Assembly (NCBI RefSeq): GCF_000517405.1
Contig: NZ_CP006568.1
Location: forward strand, 4,402,001-4,466,000
Source of the DNA: Candidatus Sodalis pierantonius str. SOPE
GTDB taxonomy: Bacteria; Pseudomonadota; Gammaproteobacteria; Enterobacterales; Enterobacteriaceae
Direction: 5' to 3'
Length of the DNA stretch: 64,000 bases
Program-made: the position numbers and the translations under genes
Shown: positions 20,195 through 29,275 of the stretch, in pieces
Layout: every line of letters begins with the position of its first letter
Position numbering within the stretch: the stretch's first letter is position 1
The notes under the pieces: generated by a model
What the model was told of the DNA's origin: nothing
Seen by the model: the letters and a program-made list of their open reading frames with translations, nothing else
The model's database searches: none

Positions 20195-21202
20195 ATGAAA
20201 CGTTTCGGTCAATTAACCTGTCTGCTCGGTCTAACGCTAACGCTGTTGGCCGGCGGCGCCCGTGCTGAATCCGCCGGCTGGGCGCAATATAAACACCGCT
20301 TTTTGCTGCCGGAGGGCCGGATTATCGATACCGGCAATCATAACGTCAGCCATTCGGAAGGACAGGGCTTCGGCATGCTGTTGGCGGTTTACAATAACGA
20401 CCGGCCGACATTCGATTTGCTCTAGCAGTGGACCCGGGCGCATTTGTACCAGCAGAATAGCGGCCTAAAGGCCTGGCGCTTTGATCCCGCCAGCACCCCG
20501 CCGGTGGCGGATCGCAATAACGCTACCGACGGCGATACGCTGATTGCCTGGGCACTGCTGCAAGCAGGGCAAAAATGGCGACAGCCCGACTACCTACAGG
20601 CCTCTAAGGCGCTACAGCAGGCGATTGTGCAGCGCACCGTGGTGGAGTTCGCCGGCCTCAAAGTGTTGCTGCCCGGCGTGGAGGGCTTTAAGCAGGCCGA
20701 CGCGCTGACCCTTAACCCCTCCTACTTTATTTTTCCCGCCTGGCAGGCGTTTTATCAAGAGAGTCATCTGCCGATTTGGAATGAACTCAGCAGCGACGCC
20801 CGGCAATTATTGAGCAAAATGAGTTTCGGCGCGTCCCGGCTGCCCACCGACTGGGTGCGTCTGGACGCGAACGGCGGCGTAGCGCCCGGCGATCGCTGGC
20901 CGGCGCGGTTCAGTTTCGACGCGGTGCGTATTCCGCTTTACCTCCATTGGGCGCAGCCGGACAGCCAGGCCTTGGGGCCTTATATCGCCTATTGGCGTCA
21001 GTACGACAGACTTAGTACGCCGGCCTGGGTTGACGTGCAAAGCGGCGAAAAAGCCGACTACATGCTACCGCCGGGCATGCTGGCCATACGAGACGCCATA
21101 TTGGCCAACGGCGCTCAGGTAACCGACCGTTTGCAGAACAATGAGAATTATTATTCCGCCAGCCTGCATCTCCTCACCTACTGGTCGCTACAGCGCCAAT
21201 AA
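20195..21202 (+). pseudogene. bcsZ: bcsZ, periplasmic endoglucanase (GH8), nonsense mutation
   Basis: The 335-codon gene has a signal peptide (core LLGLTLTLLAGG, cleavage ARAES), the GH8 acid 'SEGQGFGM' and the second catalytic region 'NNATDGDTLIAWAL'. A Trp codon is now TAG at 20423-20425 (codon 77), after the first catalytic Glu and before the Asp. The downstream part stays open to the natural stop. BcsZ trims glucan in the periplasm during cellulose export. Last gene of the bcs operon. Confidence 0.9.
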
Positions 21203-21357
21203 CGGCGCTCGGCACCGTTTAAGGCCGCTCAACGGGTCAGGGAAGGCCGTAAGCAGGCACAGAGAGGCCGCTGCGCAAAAAGGACGCCGTCGATGCTTGA
21301 CAATCGCGGCCAGGCACGGTGCCGGCAATGCCTCGCCCCCTGGCCGAGTATGCGAGG

Positions 21358-21590
21358 TTAACGACGCGAACGCACAATCTGATAACGCCGGGTTAAATAC
21401 CCCACCGGCGCGCTCCATACATGCACCAGCCGGGTGAAAGGGAAAACCAGAAATAGCGTCATACCCAACACCAAGTGCACGCGATATACCCACTCCACGC
21501 CGTCCAGATGGTCAGATGCATGACCGTGAAACGTCACAATCGCCTGCGCCCAGTCAACCAGTTTCATCATATCGTGACCGTCCATATGAC
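21358..21590 (-). pseudogene. narI: narI, C-terminal remnant (nitrate reductase gamma subunit)
   Basis: About 77 residues match the end of NarI: 'VDWAQAIVTF', 'VYRVHLVLGMTLFLVFPFTRLVHVWSAPV' (the last membrane helix with a haem-ligand histidine) and 'RRYQIVR'. The upstream 150 residues are gone; homology ends at about 21590, where a different sequence begins that leads into the Mu-like prophage. The rest of the nar operon is not in the window. Confidence 0.75.
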
Positions 21591-21785
21591 GCCTTGAAAA
21601 CTGAATGGTCAAAAGCCCCAGCAGGCATGTGGGGTGGCAAGCATTTCTGGACTATCAAGGGGAACGATGGGTTAGCTGAAAGTCCTTTACTGGCGCGGCT
21701 TACAGCAATTTTATCGATTCTGGACTCGTCGCAAAAAAATGAGCGGAAAATGATTTTTTTTGCACTATATTTTGGACTGGATTGA
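21591..21785 (+). other. Unidentified ORF tail next to the prophage end
   Basis: From 21591 to the TGA at 21785 a frame reads 'DALKTEWSKAPAGMWGGKHFW...' and looks protein-like, but it has no start of its own (the frame only opens inside narI on the opposite strand). I do not recognise it. It could be the end of a prophage gene fused to narI by the deletion or insertion that removed the rest of narI. The following 21786-21871 is AT-rich and shows nothing. Confidence 0.3.
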
Positions 21786-21892
21786 TTGTAGTTTGGATAA
21801 GTTTGAAAGCCGTTTAAAAATTTTTCATTAACAATTTAATTGCTAAATGTAAATAAGGAATGTATGTTTTTTTAAACGGCCCTTTTGCGTTC

Positions 21893-23207
21893 GAGCCTGT
21901 TTAGAAATTTGTGTATTTGCCTGATTTTGATATGTTCAATTCAACATCAAAAACAGGTTAATTTATGGACGAAAAACAGTTGCAGGCTCTGGCTAACGAA
22001 CTGGCCAAAAATCTCAAAACCCCTGAAGATCTCAGTCACTTCGATCGGCTGCTGAAAAAAATTAGCGTCTAAGCAGCTCTCAATGCCGAAATGACCCATC
22101 ACCTCGGCTACGATAAAAATCAGCCTAAACCGGGGACCAACGCCCGCAACGGCTATTCCACAAAAACCGTTACCACTGGCGATGGCCCGCTGGCGCTGCG
22201 TACTCCGCGCGATCGTGACGGTTCCTTTGAACCGCAACTGGTGAAGAAGAACCAGACCCGGATTACCGGGATGGATAACCAGATTTTATCGTTGTACGCC
22301 AAAGGGATGACCACCCGCGAGATCGCCGCCGCGTTCAAAGAGCTGTATGACGCCGATGTCTCGCCGGCGCTGGTCTCAAAGGTCACCGATGCGGTCATGG
22401 AGCAGGTTGTCGAATGGCAAAACCGGCCTCTGGATGCAGTCTATCCCATTGTTTATCTTGACTGTATCGTTCTAAAAGTCCGGCAGGACAGCCGCATCAT
22501 CAACAAATCTGTGTTCCTGGCGCTGGGCATCAACATCGAAGGCCAGAAAGAGTTGCTAGGTATGTGGCTGGCCGAAAATGAAGGCGCAAAGTTCTGGCTG
22601 AACGTGCTGACAGAGCTGAAAAACCGCGGCCTGAACGATATCCTTATCGCCTGCGTAGACGGGCTGAAAGGTTTCCCTGACGCTATTAACGCGGTGTATC
22701 CGGAGGCGCGGCTCCAGCTGTGTATCGTACATATGGTGCGCAACAGCCTGCGGTTCGTCTCCTGGAAGGACTACAAGGCCGTCACCCGCGACCTGAAAGC
22801 TATCTATCAGGCCCCTACGGAAGAAGTCGGCTTGCAGGCGCTGGAAGCGTTCTCCAGTGCCTGGGACATCCGCTACCCGCAAATAAGTCGAAGCTGGCAG
22901 GCAAACTGGGCCAATCTGGCCACGTTCTTTGCCTACCCAACGGACATCCGCAAGGTGATCTACACGACCAACGCCATCGAGTCGTTAAACAGCGTGATCC
23001 GGCATGCCATCAAAAAGCGCAAGGTGTTCCCGACCGACGACGCAGTGAAAAAGGTGGTGTGGCTGGCGATACAGGCGGCCTCACAGAAATGGACAATGCC
23101 TTTGAGGGACTGGCGCATGGCAATGAACCGCTTTATTATCGAGTTCGGTGACCGCCTGGACGGTCACTTCTGAGAAAAAGCATTTACACAGAATCGTGTA
23201 CAGGGTC
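21893..23207 (+). mobile_element. IS256-family insertion sequence, copy 2, with 8-bp duplication
   Basis: 1315 bp, complete ends, flanked by TTGCGTTC at 21885-21892 and 23208-23215. It interrupts the 3' end of the prophage repressor gene. Transposase carries a nonsense codon. Confidence 0.96.
21965..23173 (+). pseudogene. IS256-family transposase, nonsense at codon 36
   Basis: Full-length 402-codon gene in which the Glu codon of 'KISVEAAL' is TAA at 22070-22072. The remainder is open to the normal stop, with the DDE residues intact; an internal ATG at 22091 could in principle give a 360-residue protein lacking the first 42 residues of the DNA-binding part. Otherwise nearly identical to copy 1. 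Confidence 0.93.
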
Positions 23208-23824
23208 TTGCGTTCGCTTGTTAGGCTATCTTCTGATGCTACTTCACCCTCCTCACGAGCCCCCTTTTTGATTTGGTCATAGAACCGCATAAGACGCTCT
23301 TTCTCTGTATCGGAGAGCATAGAAAAAGTAGCCATAAGCTCTGCCTTGGACAAAGCCCCCATAATACCGCTGACACCAACCTGAAGAATGGCCTCTACCA
23401 ACACTTCCTTTTGTTCCTTACTTAGACTTTTTAACACAAGATCAGCTTGTGATTCGTAATGATTAAAGGTCTCTTGTACATATGCCTCCGATTGGTTTTC
23501 AGTGCCTACCTGGTCGGATTCTGCCTTGCCGATTAACAACCAGCTAGGGGCCACATCAAGGGCATCAGCTAGAAGTATTATATCACTTGCAGATGGCTCT
23601 CTTTCTTGGTTTTCCCATGCCTGTAGTGTAGATAGGGACACATTTATACGCTGCGCAATAATATTTCGGGATATCCCTAACTGACTTCTGCGTCCCTTGC
23701 ATCTAGTACCTATACCTGAAATCAAACTTTTTTCACCTTCTTTACAGCTAACAGGAAAACTACTTGGTTTTTTTTCATCTTTTTCACCTTTATTCAACTC
23801 ATTGAAAGACCTTAAAAAAACCAA

Positions 23825-23932
23825 TCATTTGCAAAATAAACTCAAAAACAAACATGAAAAGCCTATTTTCAGGTTTACATACCTTTTTTTAGGTTGTATC
23901 TTACTCGCGAGGTTAGTTTTAAAGGTTAATTA
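23825..23932. promoter_or_regulatory. Divergent prophage operator/promoter region
   Basis: 108 bp between the divergent repressor and ner-like genes, strongly AT-rich. It contains related words around 23845-23890 (AAACATGAAAAGCC, TTTTCAGGTTTACATACC) that could be repressor operators. By analogy with Mu this is where the early and repressor promoters lie. No individual site can be assigned with confidence. Confidence 0.45.
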
Positions 23933-24156
23933 ATGAGCACATACAAACTCAAAAAAATAGCCAAACTGATTGGCATCGAGCGGACATAGTTGCAGCTGTT
24001 CACAAAAAAGGTTGGTCACTAAGGCAATTATCACTTTCTCAGGGTAAAAGCACTGGATACTTGAAAAATGCCTTAGATAGACCATGGCCAAAAGGTGAAG
24101 CAATCATTGCAGAAATCATCGATGTCCCCGCGAGCGAGATTTGGCCAACGAGATAG
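23933..24156 (+). pseudogene. ner: Ner-like prophage DNA-binding protein, frameshifted
   Basis: After a short start (MSTYKLKKIAK), the frame moves, and 'TDWHRADIVAAVHKKGWSLRQLS' and 'YLKNALDRPWPKGEAIIAEI' can be read to 'SEIWPTR' and a TAG at 24154. This is the classic Mu Ner / Nlp (SfsB) family sequence, a ~75-residue helix-turn-helix protein that turns down early phage transcription. One indel at about 23965 breaks it. Preceded by AAAGG at 23921-23925. Confidence 0.8.
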
Positions 24157-24219
24157 CATAACCCGACTCTATAAATTAGTTAATGGGTAGTGTGTATGCA
24201 GAATAAAAGTTTAAAAACG

Positions 24220-25180
24220 GGCTTTGTTGAATAAATCGAACTTTTAGGTGACTAGCGGCTCTGATCACTACATTCGTTTCAACATCAGGTCCCCATGGCA
24301 AAGCAAAAGTTTAAAATCACCAACTGGCCCGCATACAACAATGCGCTCAGGCAGCGGGGGGGGGACATGGTAGTATGGCTTGATGAGTCAGCTATTGCTG
24401 CATGGACTGAGAGTGCACCAACTGAACATCGTGGCCGGCCGCTTCACTACACCGATATGGCCATTACCACGGTTCTGATGATAAAGCGAGTGTTTAACCT
24501 TTCGCTCCGGGCGTTACAGGGTTTCGTTGACGCGATTTTTAAACTGATTGGCTGTCGCTGCGCTGCCCAGTTTACTCTCTGGTCAGCCGGCGAGCAAAAA
24601 CCGTCGACATCAGCATAAAAACGCCAACCCGCGGCGAAATCTCACACCTGGTCATCGATGGCACCGGCCTGAAAGTCATTCGGCGAAGGCGAATGAAAAG
24701 TCAGGCAGCATGGGGCTGAGAGGCGCAGGCGCTGCCCGGGCTGATTAACCAAATCCCACCGGAAAATCAGGGAAGCGTCGGCTGACAGTGCTTACGATAC
24801 GCGTTACTGTCATGATGCTCTGCTGAGGAAAAAAATAAAGCCGCTTATCCCACCGCGAAGTGGTGCGCAATATTGGCCAGCTCGATACCATGAGCGTAAC
24901 CATGCGGTGGCAAATCAGCATCTGAGCGGCAATAACGTTACCTGGAAAAAGAAAGTAGGTTATCACTGGCTGAAACGGCCATGTTCCGGTTTAAAACACT
25001 TCTGGGTGGTCATCTGAGTCTGCATGACTATGACGCGCAGGTAGGTGAGGCTATGGCAATGGTCAAAACGCTTAATCGGATCACGCTGTTGTTAGGAATG
25101 ACAAACAGCGTCCGCATCATGTAACAATCGCCCTGATAGGGAGGAAGTCGTCACAAATTTCGGATTTATTCAACAAAGCG
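24220..25180 (+). mobile_element. IS5-family element, copy e, internally deleted, 9-bp duplication
   Basis: 961 bp with both ends, flanked by TTAAAAACG at 24211-24219 and 25181-25189. About 93 bp is missing inside, between two GCGCAG words, and there are several single-base indels. Confidence 0.94.
24295..25124 (+). pseudogene. IS5/IS903-type transposase, degenerate
   Basis: Recognisable from MAKQKFKITNW to SVRIM, but with a frameshift near codon 85 (one G lost in the 'LMGLSLRC' region), other indels near 24678 and 24755, and a deletion of about 30 codons at 24730. It is the most decayed IS5 copy in the window, so the oldest of the five by this measure. Confidence 0.9.
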
Positions 25181-26484
25181 TTAAAAACGCATTATTCAGC
25201 TCAAGAAATCATTAAACAGCGGCACTATAAGTCCCTGATTACGCAATCCTCGGCTCAGCCGGTTGATGAGTCGGTCAAAGGCAGCACCGCCATCAAGTCG
25301 CGCGATGAGCTAGCGATCATGCGTCAATGTCCGGCCCTGCTTGACCGCAAGGTGCAGGCTCTGAACGATCAGCAGAAACAGATTGCCGATGCGCGCATGA
25401 TGCTGGCACAGGAAGTGATCCGGTTACAGCAGGCCGGCATGGCCCGCATTGCGGCGGTGACCTTTATCGTCGAGGAGTCAAAGGCCGGCACATTGCCCGA
25501 GGCCCTGCAGCACGCCGCCGCGCTGGCCAACGCTAAAAAGGGGCGCACCCGGCAAGGGGTAGGCAAAAGCAGTCTGCAGGAATGGGTGAGTCTCTATCTC
25601 AGCGCTGAGCGGCCCCAGGAGCGTCTGGCGATACTCGCTCCCGGTCAGCCGAAGCGGCAGCGCCCCGAGGACATGACGTGATTCTACGCCCTGTTCTGGC
25701 CGCATTATGCCCGGCCCTGTGGCCCGACGGTGCTAGAAGCCTACCGTGCGTTTCAGGCGGACTGGCAGGGCAAATACCATGACCAACCTGCCATGCTGGC
25801 GGCCTTGCCGACCTACGACAAGGTCAATCGCATGGTCAGGCGGGTGGCACCTCACCGACGGGTCAAGGGGCGGGTCACCGGCTCGGCGCTTAAGGCGTAT
25901 CAGGTGTACCAGCAGCGGGATTGGGCACAGATGCCGGTGAACGGCTGCTGGATAGCCGACGGCAAGTCGCTGAACATGAAGGTGGCCCATCCGATACACG
26001 GGCGGCCCTTTACCCCGGAGCTGACGTTGGTGCTGGACGGACGCACCCGCTATCTGGTGGGCTGGAGCCTGTCACTGGCGGAGAACGCCATCGCGGTGGC
26101 CGATGCATGGCGTTATGCCATCCAGCATCACGGCAAGCCATTGTTTGCCTACTCCGATAACGGCGGTGGTGAGACCAACAAGATGCTGGATGCAGATACC
26201 ACCGGGATTTTTCCCCGGCTGGGCGTTGAGCATATTACCGGTATCCCCGGCAATTCGCAGGCGCGGGGGGATTATTGAGCGCCTTAACGGTGTGCTGCCA
26301 CGCCGTCTGGCACTGCGCTTTCAGACCTATAACGGATTGAGCGCTGACCCCAACGGAACGCGGGTACAGGGGCAAAAATTGCTGAGTCTGTCGAATGCCT
26401 TGCGTCAGGGTAAGAGAGTTGAATCCTGTTCAGCAGAAAACGCTGGCGATATTGCCCAGTTGGCGGCAGCTGATAGACGCCATC

Positions 26485-26822
26485 TTGGCGTACAACGATA
26501 AAATCTGGTTATCCATCCCGGTAATCCGGGTCTGGTTCTTCTTCACCAGTTGCGGTTCAAAGGAACCGTCACGATCGCGCGGAGTACGCAGCGCCAGCGG
26601 GCCATCGCCAGTGGTAACGGTTTTTGTGGAATAGCCGTTGCGGGCGTTGGTCCCCGGTTTAGGCTGATTTTTATCGTAGCCGAGGTGATGGGTCATTTCG
26701 GCGTTGAGAGCTGCTTCGACGCTGATTTTTTTCAGCAGCCGATCGAAGTGACTGAGATCTTCAGGGGTTTTGAGATTTTTGGCCAGTTCGTTAGCCAGAG
26801 CCTGCAACTGTTTTTCGTCCAT
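26485..26822 (-). pseudogene. IS256-family transposase, N-terminal fragment
   Basis: First ~112 codons, from MDEKQLQALANELAK to 'DNQILSLYAK', truncated before the catalytic core. The open frame continues a few codons into the neighbouring prophage sequence by chance. Confidence 0.9.
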
Positions 26823-26894
26823 AAATTAACCTGTTTTTGATGTTGGATTGAACATATCAAAATCAGGCAAATACACAAATTTCTAAACAGGCTC
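26485..26894 (-). mobile_element. IS256-family element, copy 3, left-end fragment
   Basis: 410 bp from the left end (reading GAGCCTGTTTAGAAA inward from 26894) to inside the transposase gene at about codon 112. The rest is missing; the broken edge joins the MuA-like gene. Confidence 0.93.
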
Positions 26895-27329
26895 GTAAAC
26901 GCTGAAAGGCGGCCTATTTTATTCTCATTATCTCCGCCTGCGGCGTTCTGCATTAAACTTAGTCTAAGAAAGAGTATTGTCCCCTCTATTGACCCGATTG
27001 CCTCTATTTATCCGATCGCCTTATTTCCCCGATTGCTAGCGGCGAGAGTTATTCCCCGCTGGCTAATGCGAGCCGTTCTCTTAGCGATAATCGCTCTATT
27101 CACCTTCTTCCGCCGTCGTCAACAACGCGGCTATTACCCCGTCAGGGAAAACAGCGCAACGGGGTTACCGGCGCAGCTAGGCCAGAAAGGCGAGCGCCGT
27201 TGCATTTTTTTGCCACGGTATGGCAATGGCGAAGTTATTTTTCATACCCGCGCCGCATATCTTTTTATTGTTACCGCCCTGCCGCCGCGATAGCGGGCAT
27301 ACTCAGCTCCGTTCATAAAGGAGAGCCCA
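26895..27329. other. Non-coding gap before comM
   Basis: No convincing gene in 435 bp. It contains repeated words of the type CCGATTG/CCGATCG at 26990-27040 and the ribosome site AAAGGAGAGCCC just before comM. In E. coli the ilv leader lies beside comM; I could not recognise an ilvL-type leader here. Confidence 0.45.
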
Positions 27330-28782
27330 ATGGCCCTGGCGACAATTTACACCCGCGGGCTAATCGGCATCCAGGCGCCCTCTATCACGGTGGAGGCACA
27401 CGTGGGAAAGGGGTTGCCCGCCTTCACCCTGGTGGGTCTGCCGGAAAGTACCGTGCGCGCGTCACGGGATCGGGTGCGCAGCGCCATTCTTAACAGCGGC
27501 TATCAATTCCCCGCCCGGCGTATCACCGTCAGCCTGGCGCCGGCAGATCTGCCGAAAGAGGGGGCGCGCTACGACTTGCCGGTCGCGCTGTCAATCCTCG
27601 CGGCGACGCAACAGATCCCCGGCGTGCGGCTGAAATCTTATGAGTTTCTTGGCGAACTGTCGCTGGCCGGGGAGCTGCGGGGGGTTTATGGCGCTATCCC
27701 GGCCGCCCACGGCGCGGCGGGCGACGGTCGGCAGATTATCCTACCGCAGGCCAACCGCGAAGAAATCGCGCTGCTGCCGGGTAGCCAGGCGTGCCTCGCC
27801 GGGTGTCTACAGCAGGTGTGCCGCTTTTTGCAGGGCAACGGCTCTTTGATCATCGCCGAACCCACGACGGATACCCTACTAGCGCCGTCAGCCGTCAGCG
27901 ATTTGGCGGAAGTTATCGGCCAGCAGCAGGCCCGACGCGCGCTGGAAATCGCCGCGGCCGACGGCCACAATTTATTGCTGATAGGGCCGCCGGGTACCGG
28001 GAAAACCATGCTGGCGAGCCGATTACCGGGGCTGCTGCCGCCGTTAACGGATAACGAGGCGATGGAAACCGCCGCCATTACCAGTCTGGTCAGCGTCAGC
28101 GTCAGCACCGCTAGACGCCATTGGCGGCAGCGTCCTTTTCGCGCCCCGGCGAGATCTCGCTGGCCCATAACGGCGTACTGTTTCTTGACGAGCTGCCGGA
28201 GTTTCAGCGGCGGGTGCTCGATTTGCTGCGCGAGTCGCTGGAAACGGGTGAAATCCACATCGCGCGGGTTCGGGCCAGCGTTTGCCTGCCGGCGCGTTTT
28301 CAACTGGTGGCGGCCATGAACCCCAGTCCTTCCGGCGATCGCAGCGGCGTACATGCCCGCTGCGGGCCGGCTGAGATCCTGCGCTATCTGAATCGCCTGT
28401 CGGGGCCGTTTCTGGATCGCTTCGATCTGTCGGTGGAGGTTCCGCTGCCGCGCGCCGCCCGGCGAAGACAGCGCGACCGTGCGTGCACGGGTCATGGCGG
28501 CACGCGCCATTCAGTTAGCGCGCGCAGAGCCTTAACGCCTGGCTAAGCAATACGCAGCTTGCGCAATGGTGCCCTTTATCGGAGGTCGATGGCCGGTTTC
28601 TGGAAAATGCATTAACGTCGCTGGGATTGTCGGTACGCGCCTGGCATCGGTTATTAAAAGTAGCGCGTACACTGGCTGATCTGGCGGGTGAAGCCCAAAT
28701 TAGCCGGAATCACCTGGCGGAAACCCTCAGCTATCGCTGTATCGATCGGCTGCTGCATGAGCTGTGGCAACAGCGGGAATAA
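27330..28782 (+). pseudogene. comM: comM (yifB), Mg-chelatase-like AAA+ helicase, frameshifted
   Basis: ComM is a hexameric branch-migration helicase that helps integrate DNA during natural transformation; its homologues are about 506 residues. Visible: the N-terminal lid 'IYTRGLIGIQAPSITVE', 'SLAPADLPKEGARYDLPVALSIL', Walker A 'LIGPPGTGKTMLASRLPG', then damage. At about 28135 a segment (the 'HHSAS...GGG' region) is deleted and the frame shifts; 'GEISLAHNGVLFLDELPEF' (Walker B) and 'MNPSPSGDRSG' follow in another frame; at least two more shifts occur at about 28450-28530 before 'ENALTSLGLSVRAWHR' and the stop at 28780. Good ribosome site before the start. Confidence 0.9.
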
Positions 28783-28793
28783 GCGTTAGAACA

Positions 28794-28815
28794 AAGGGGC
28801 CGCAGCCCCTTCTTT
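28794..28815. terminator. Bidirectional terminator between comM and maoP
   Basis: Stem AAGGGGC / GCCCCTT with loop CGCA, followed by TCTTT. It lies between the convergent comM and maoP genes. Confidence 0.65.
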
Positions 28816-28816
28816 A

Positions 28817-29155
28817 TCAATCTTCAGTGTCGGTGTAGTCTTCCACCACATCCATCTGTGGTTTACCGCCGGAAAGGGTATGAAAACGCTTGGGGCGGCG
28901 AGTATACTCTATGTATTTGAACCAGACCTTCTCATGTTCGTTGGAGGGGGAAAGTTCACCGTGGCACACCGCAACAAACTGCCGCTCTTTATCGGTTACA
29001 GGTTCCCGTTTGCCGCTGTCCAAATCATTGTAGGCATGGCCGCAACGCTCCAATAACTGCGCTTCCCGAATGGTGAAATAACCATGCCGGGAGAAGCCGC
29101 GAGGATAATTTTTGTTATCAAAATAACGATTAGAAGTAAAAAAGCTGTCCGCCAT
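28817..29155 (-). CDS. maoP: Macrodomain Ori organisation protein MaoP (YifE), intact
   Basis: 112 residues from the ATG at 29155 (MADSFFTSNRYFDNKNY); an in-frame upstream ATG at 29185 is less like the family. Conserved blocks 'YPRGFSRHG', 'FTIREAQLLERCG', 'KREPVT', 'RPKRFHTLSGGKPQ' and the acidic tail match the DUF413 family. In E. coli MaoP with the maoS site organises the Ori macrodomain of the chromosome. It is divergent from hdfR and convergent with comM, the same arrangement as in E. coli. Confidence 0.92.
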   Translation of the reverse strand: MADSFFTSNRYFDNKNYPRGFSRHGYFTIREAQLLERCGHAYNDLDSGKREPVTDKERQFVAVCHGELSPSNEHEKVWFKYIEYTRRPKRFHTLSGGKPQMDVVEDYTDTED

Positions 29156-29275
29156 CTTACGCGCTCCCATCTCTACATAAGCCATGCTGTTTATGGCGCG
29201 GAGTATTAGTTAGGGTTGACTTTCTGTAAAACGAAACATTTTAATCATTACGACAAAATTTTTTTGGAGAGCGCA

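Larger units (their letters stand above)
21872..23824 (-). pseudogene. Mu-like prophage repressor (XRE-type HTH), last codons displaced by IS256
   Basis: Residues encoded at 23700-23540 form an XRE helix-turn-helix ('ISRNIIAQRINVSLSTLQAWENQEREPS'-like, split here as ISRNIIAQRI and LSTLQAWENQ), followed by 'LADALDVAPSWLLIGK' and an acidic, helical C-terminal part. The gene originally ended '...TSERKRAV' with its stop at 21872-21874. IS256 copy 2 is inserted after SERK, flanked by TTGCGTTC, so the ORF now reads into the IS and gains about 46 foreign residues. No ATG precedes the HTH in frame; the open frame begins at a TTG at 23824, so the true start is uncertain. It is divergent from a ner-like gene, the arrangement of Mu c and ner. 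Confidence 0.75.
24196..26484 (+). pseudogene. MuA-like phage transposase, interrupted by IS5 and multiply broken
   Basis: The gene starts at the ATG at 24196 (MQNKSLKT), is cut after codon 8 by IS5 copy e, and resumes at 25190 with HYSAQEIIKQRHYK. The DDE core is readable: 'CWIADGKSLNM' (first Asp), 'FAYSDNGGGETNK' (second Asp) and, after a frameshift at about 26262 caused by an extra G, 'RGIIERLNG' (Glu). A Trp codon is TGA at 25679-25681, and another shift occurs near 26415. It is cut off at 26484 by IS256 copy 3. With the repressor and ner this is the early gene block of a Mu-like transposable prophage; the B gene and structural genes are absent. Confidence 0.8.

Noticed and set aside
118..23207. 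A composite transposon bounded by IS256 copies 1 and 2 in direct orientation
   Set aside because: Copy 2 has its own simple 8-bp duplication and the DNA between is ordinary chromosomal operon plus other IS; the outer flanks do not match.
27033..27293. An 86-codon frame upstream of comM with hydrophobic and arginine-rich parts
   Set aside because: No ribosome site, no recognisable family, and it lies in a region that looks intergenic. A hydrophobic stretch alone is weak evidence.
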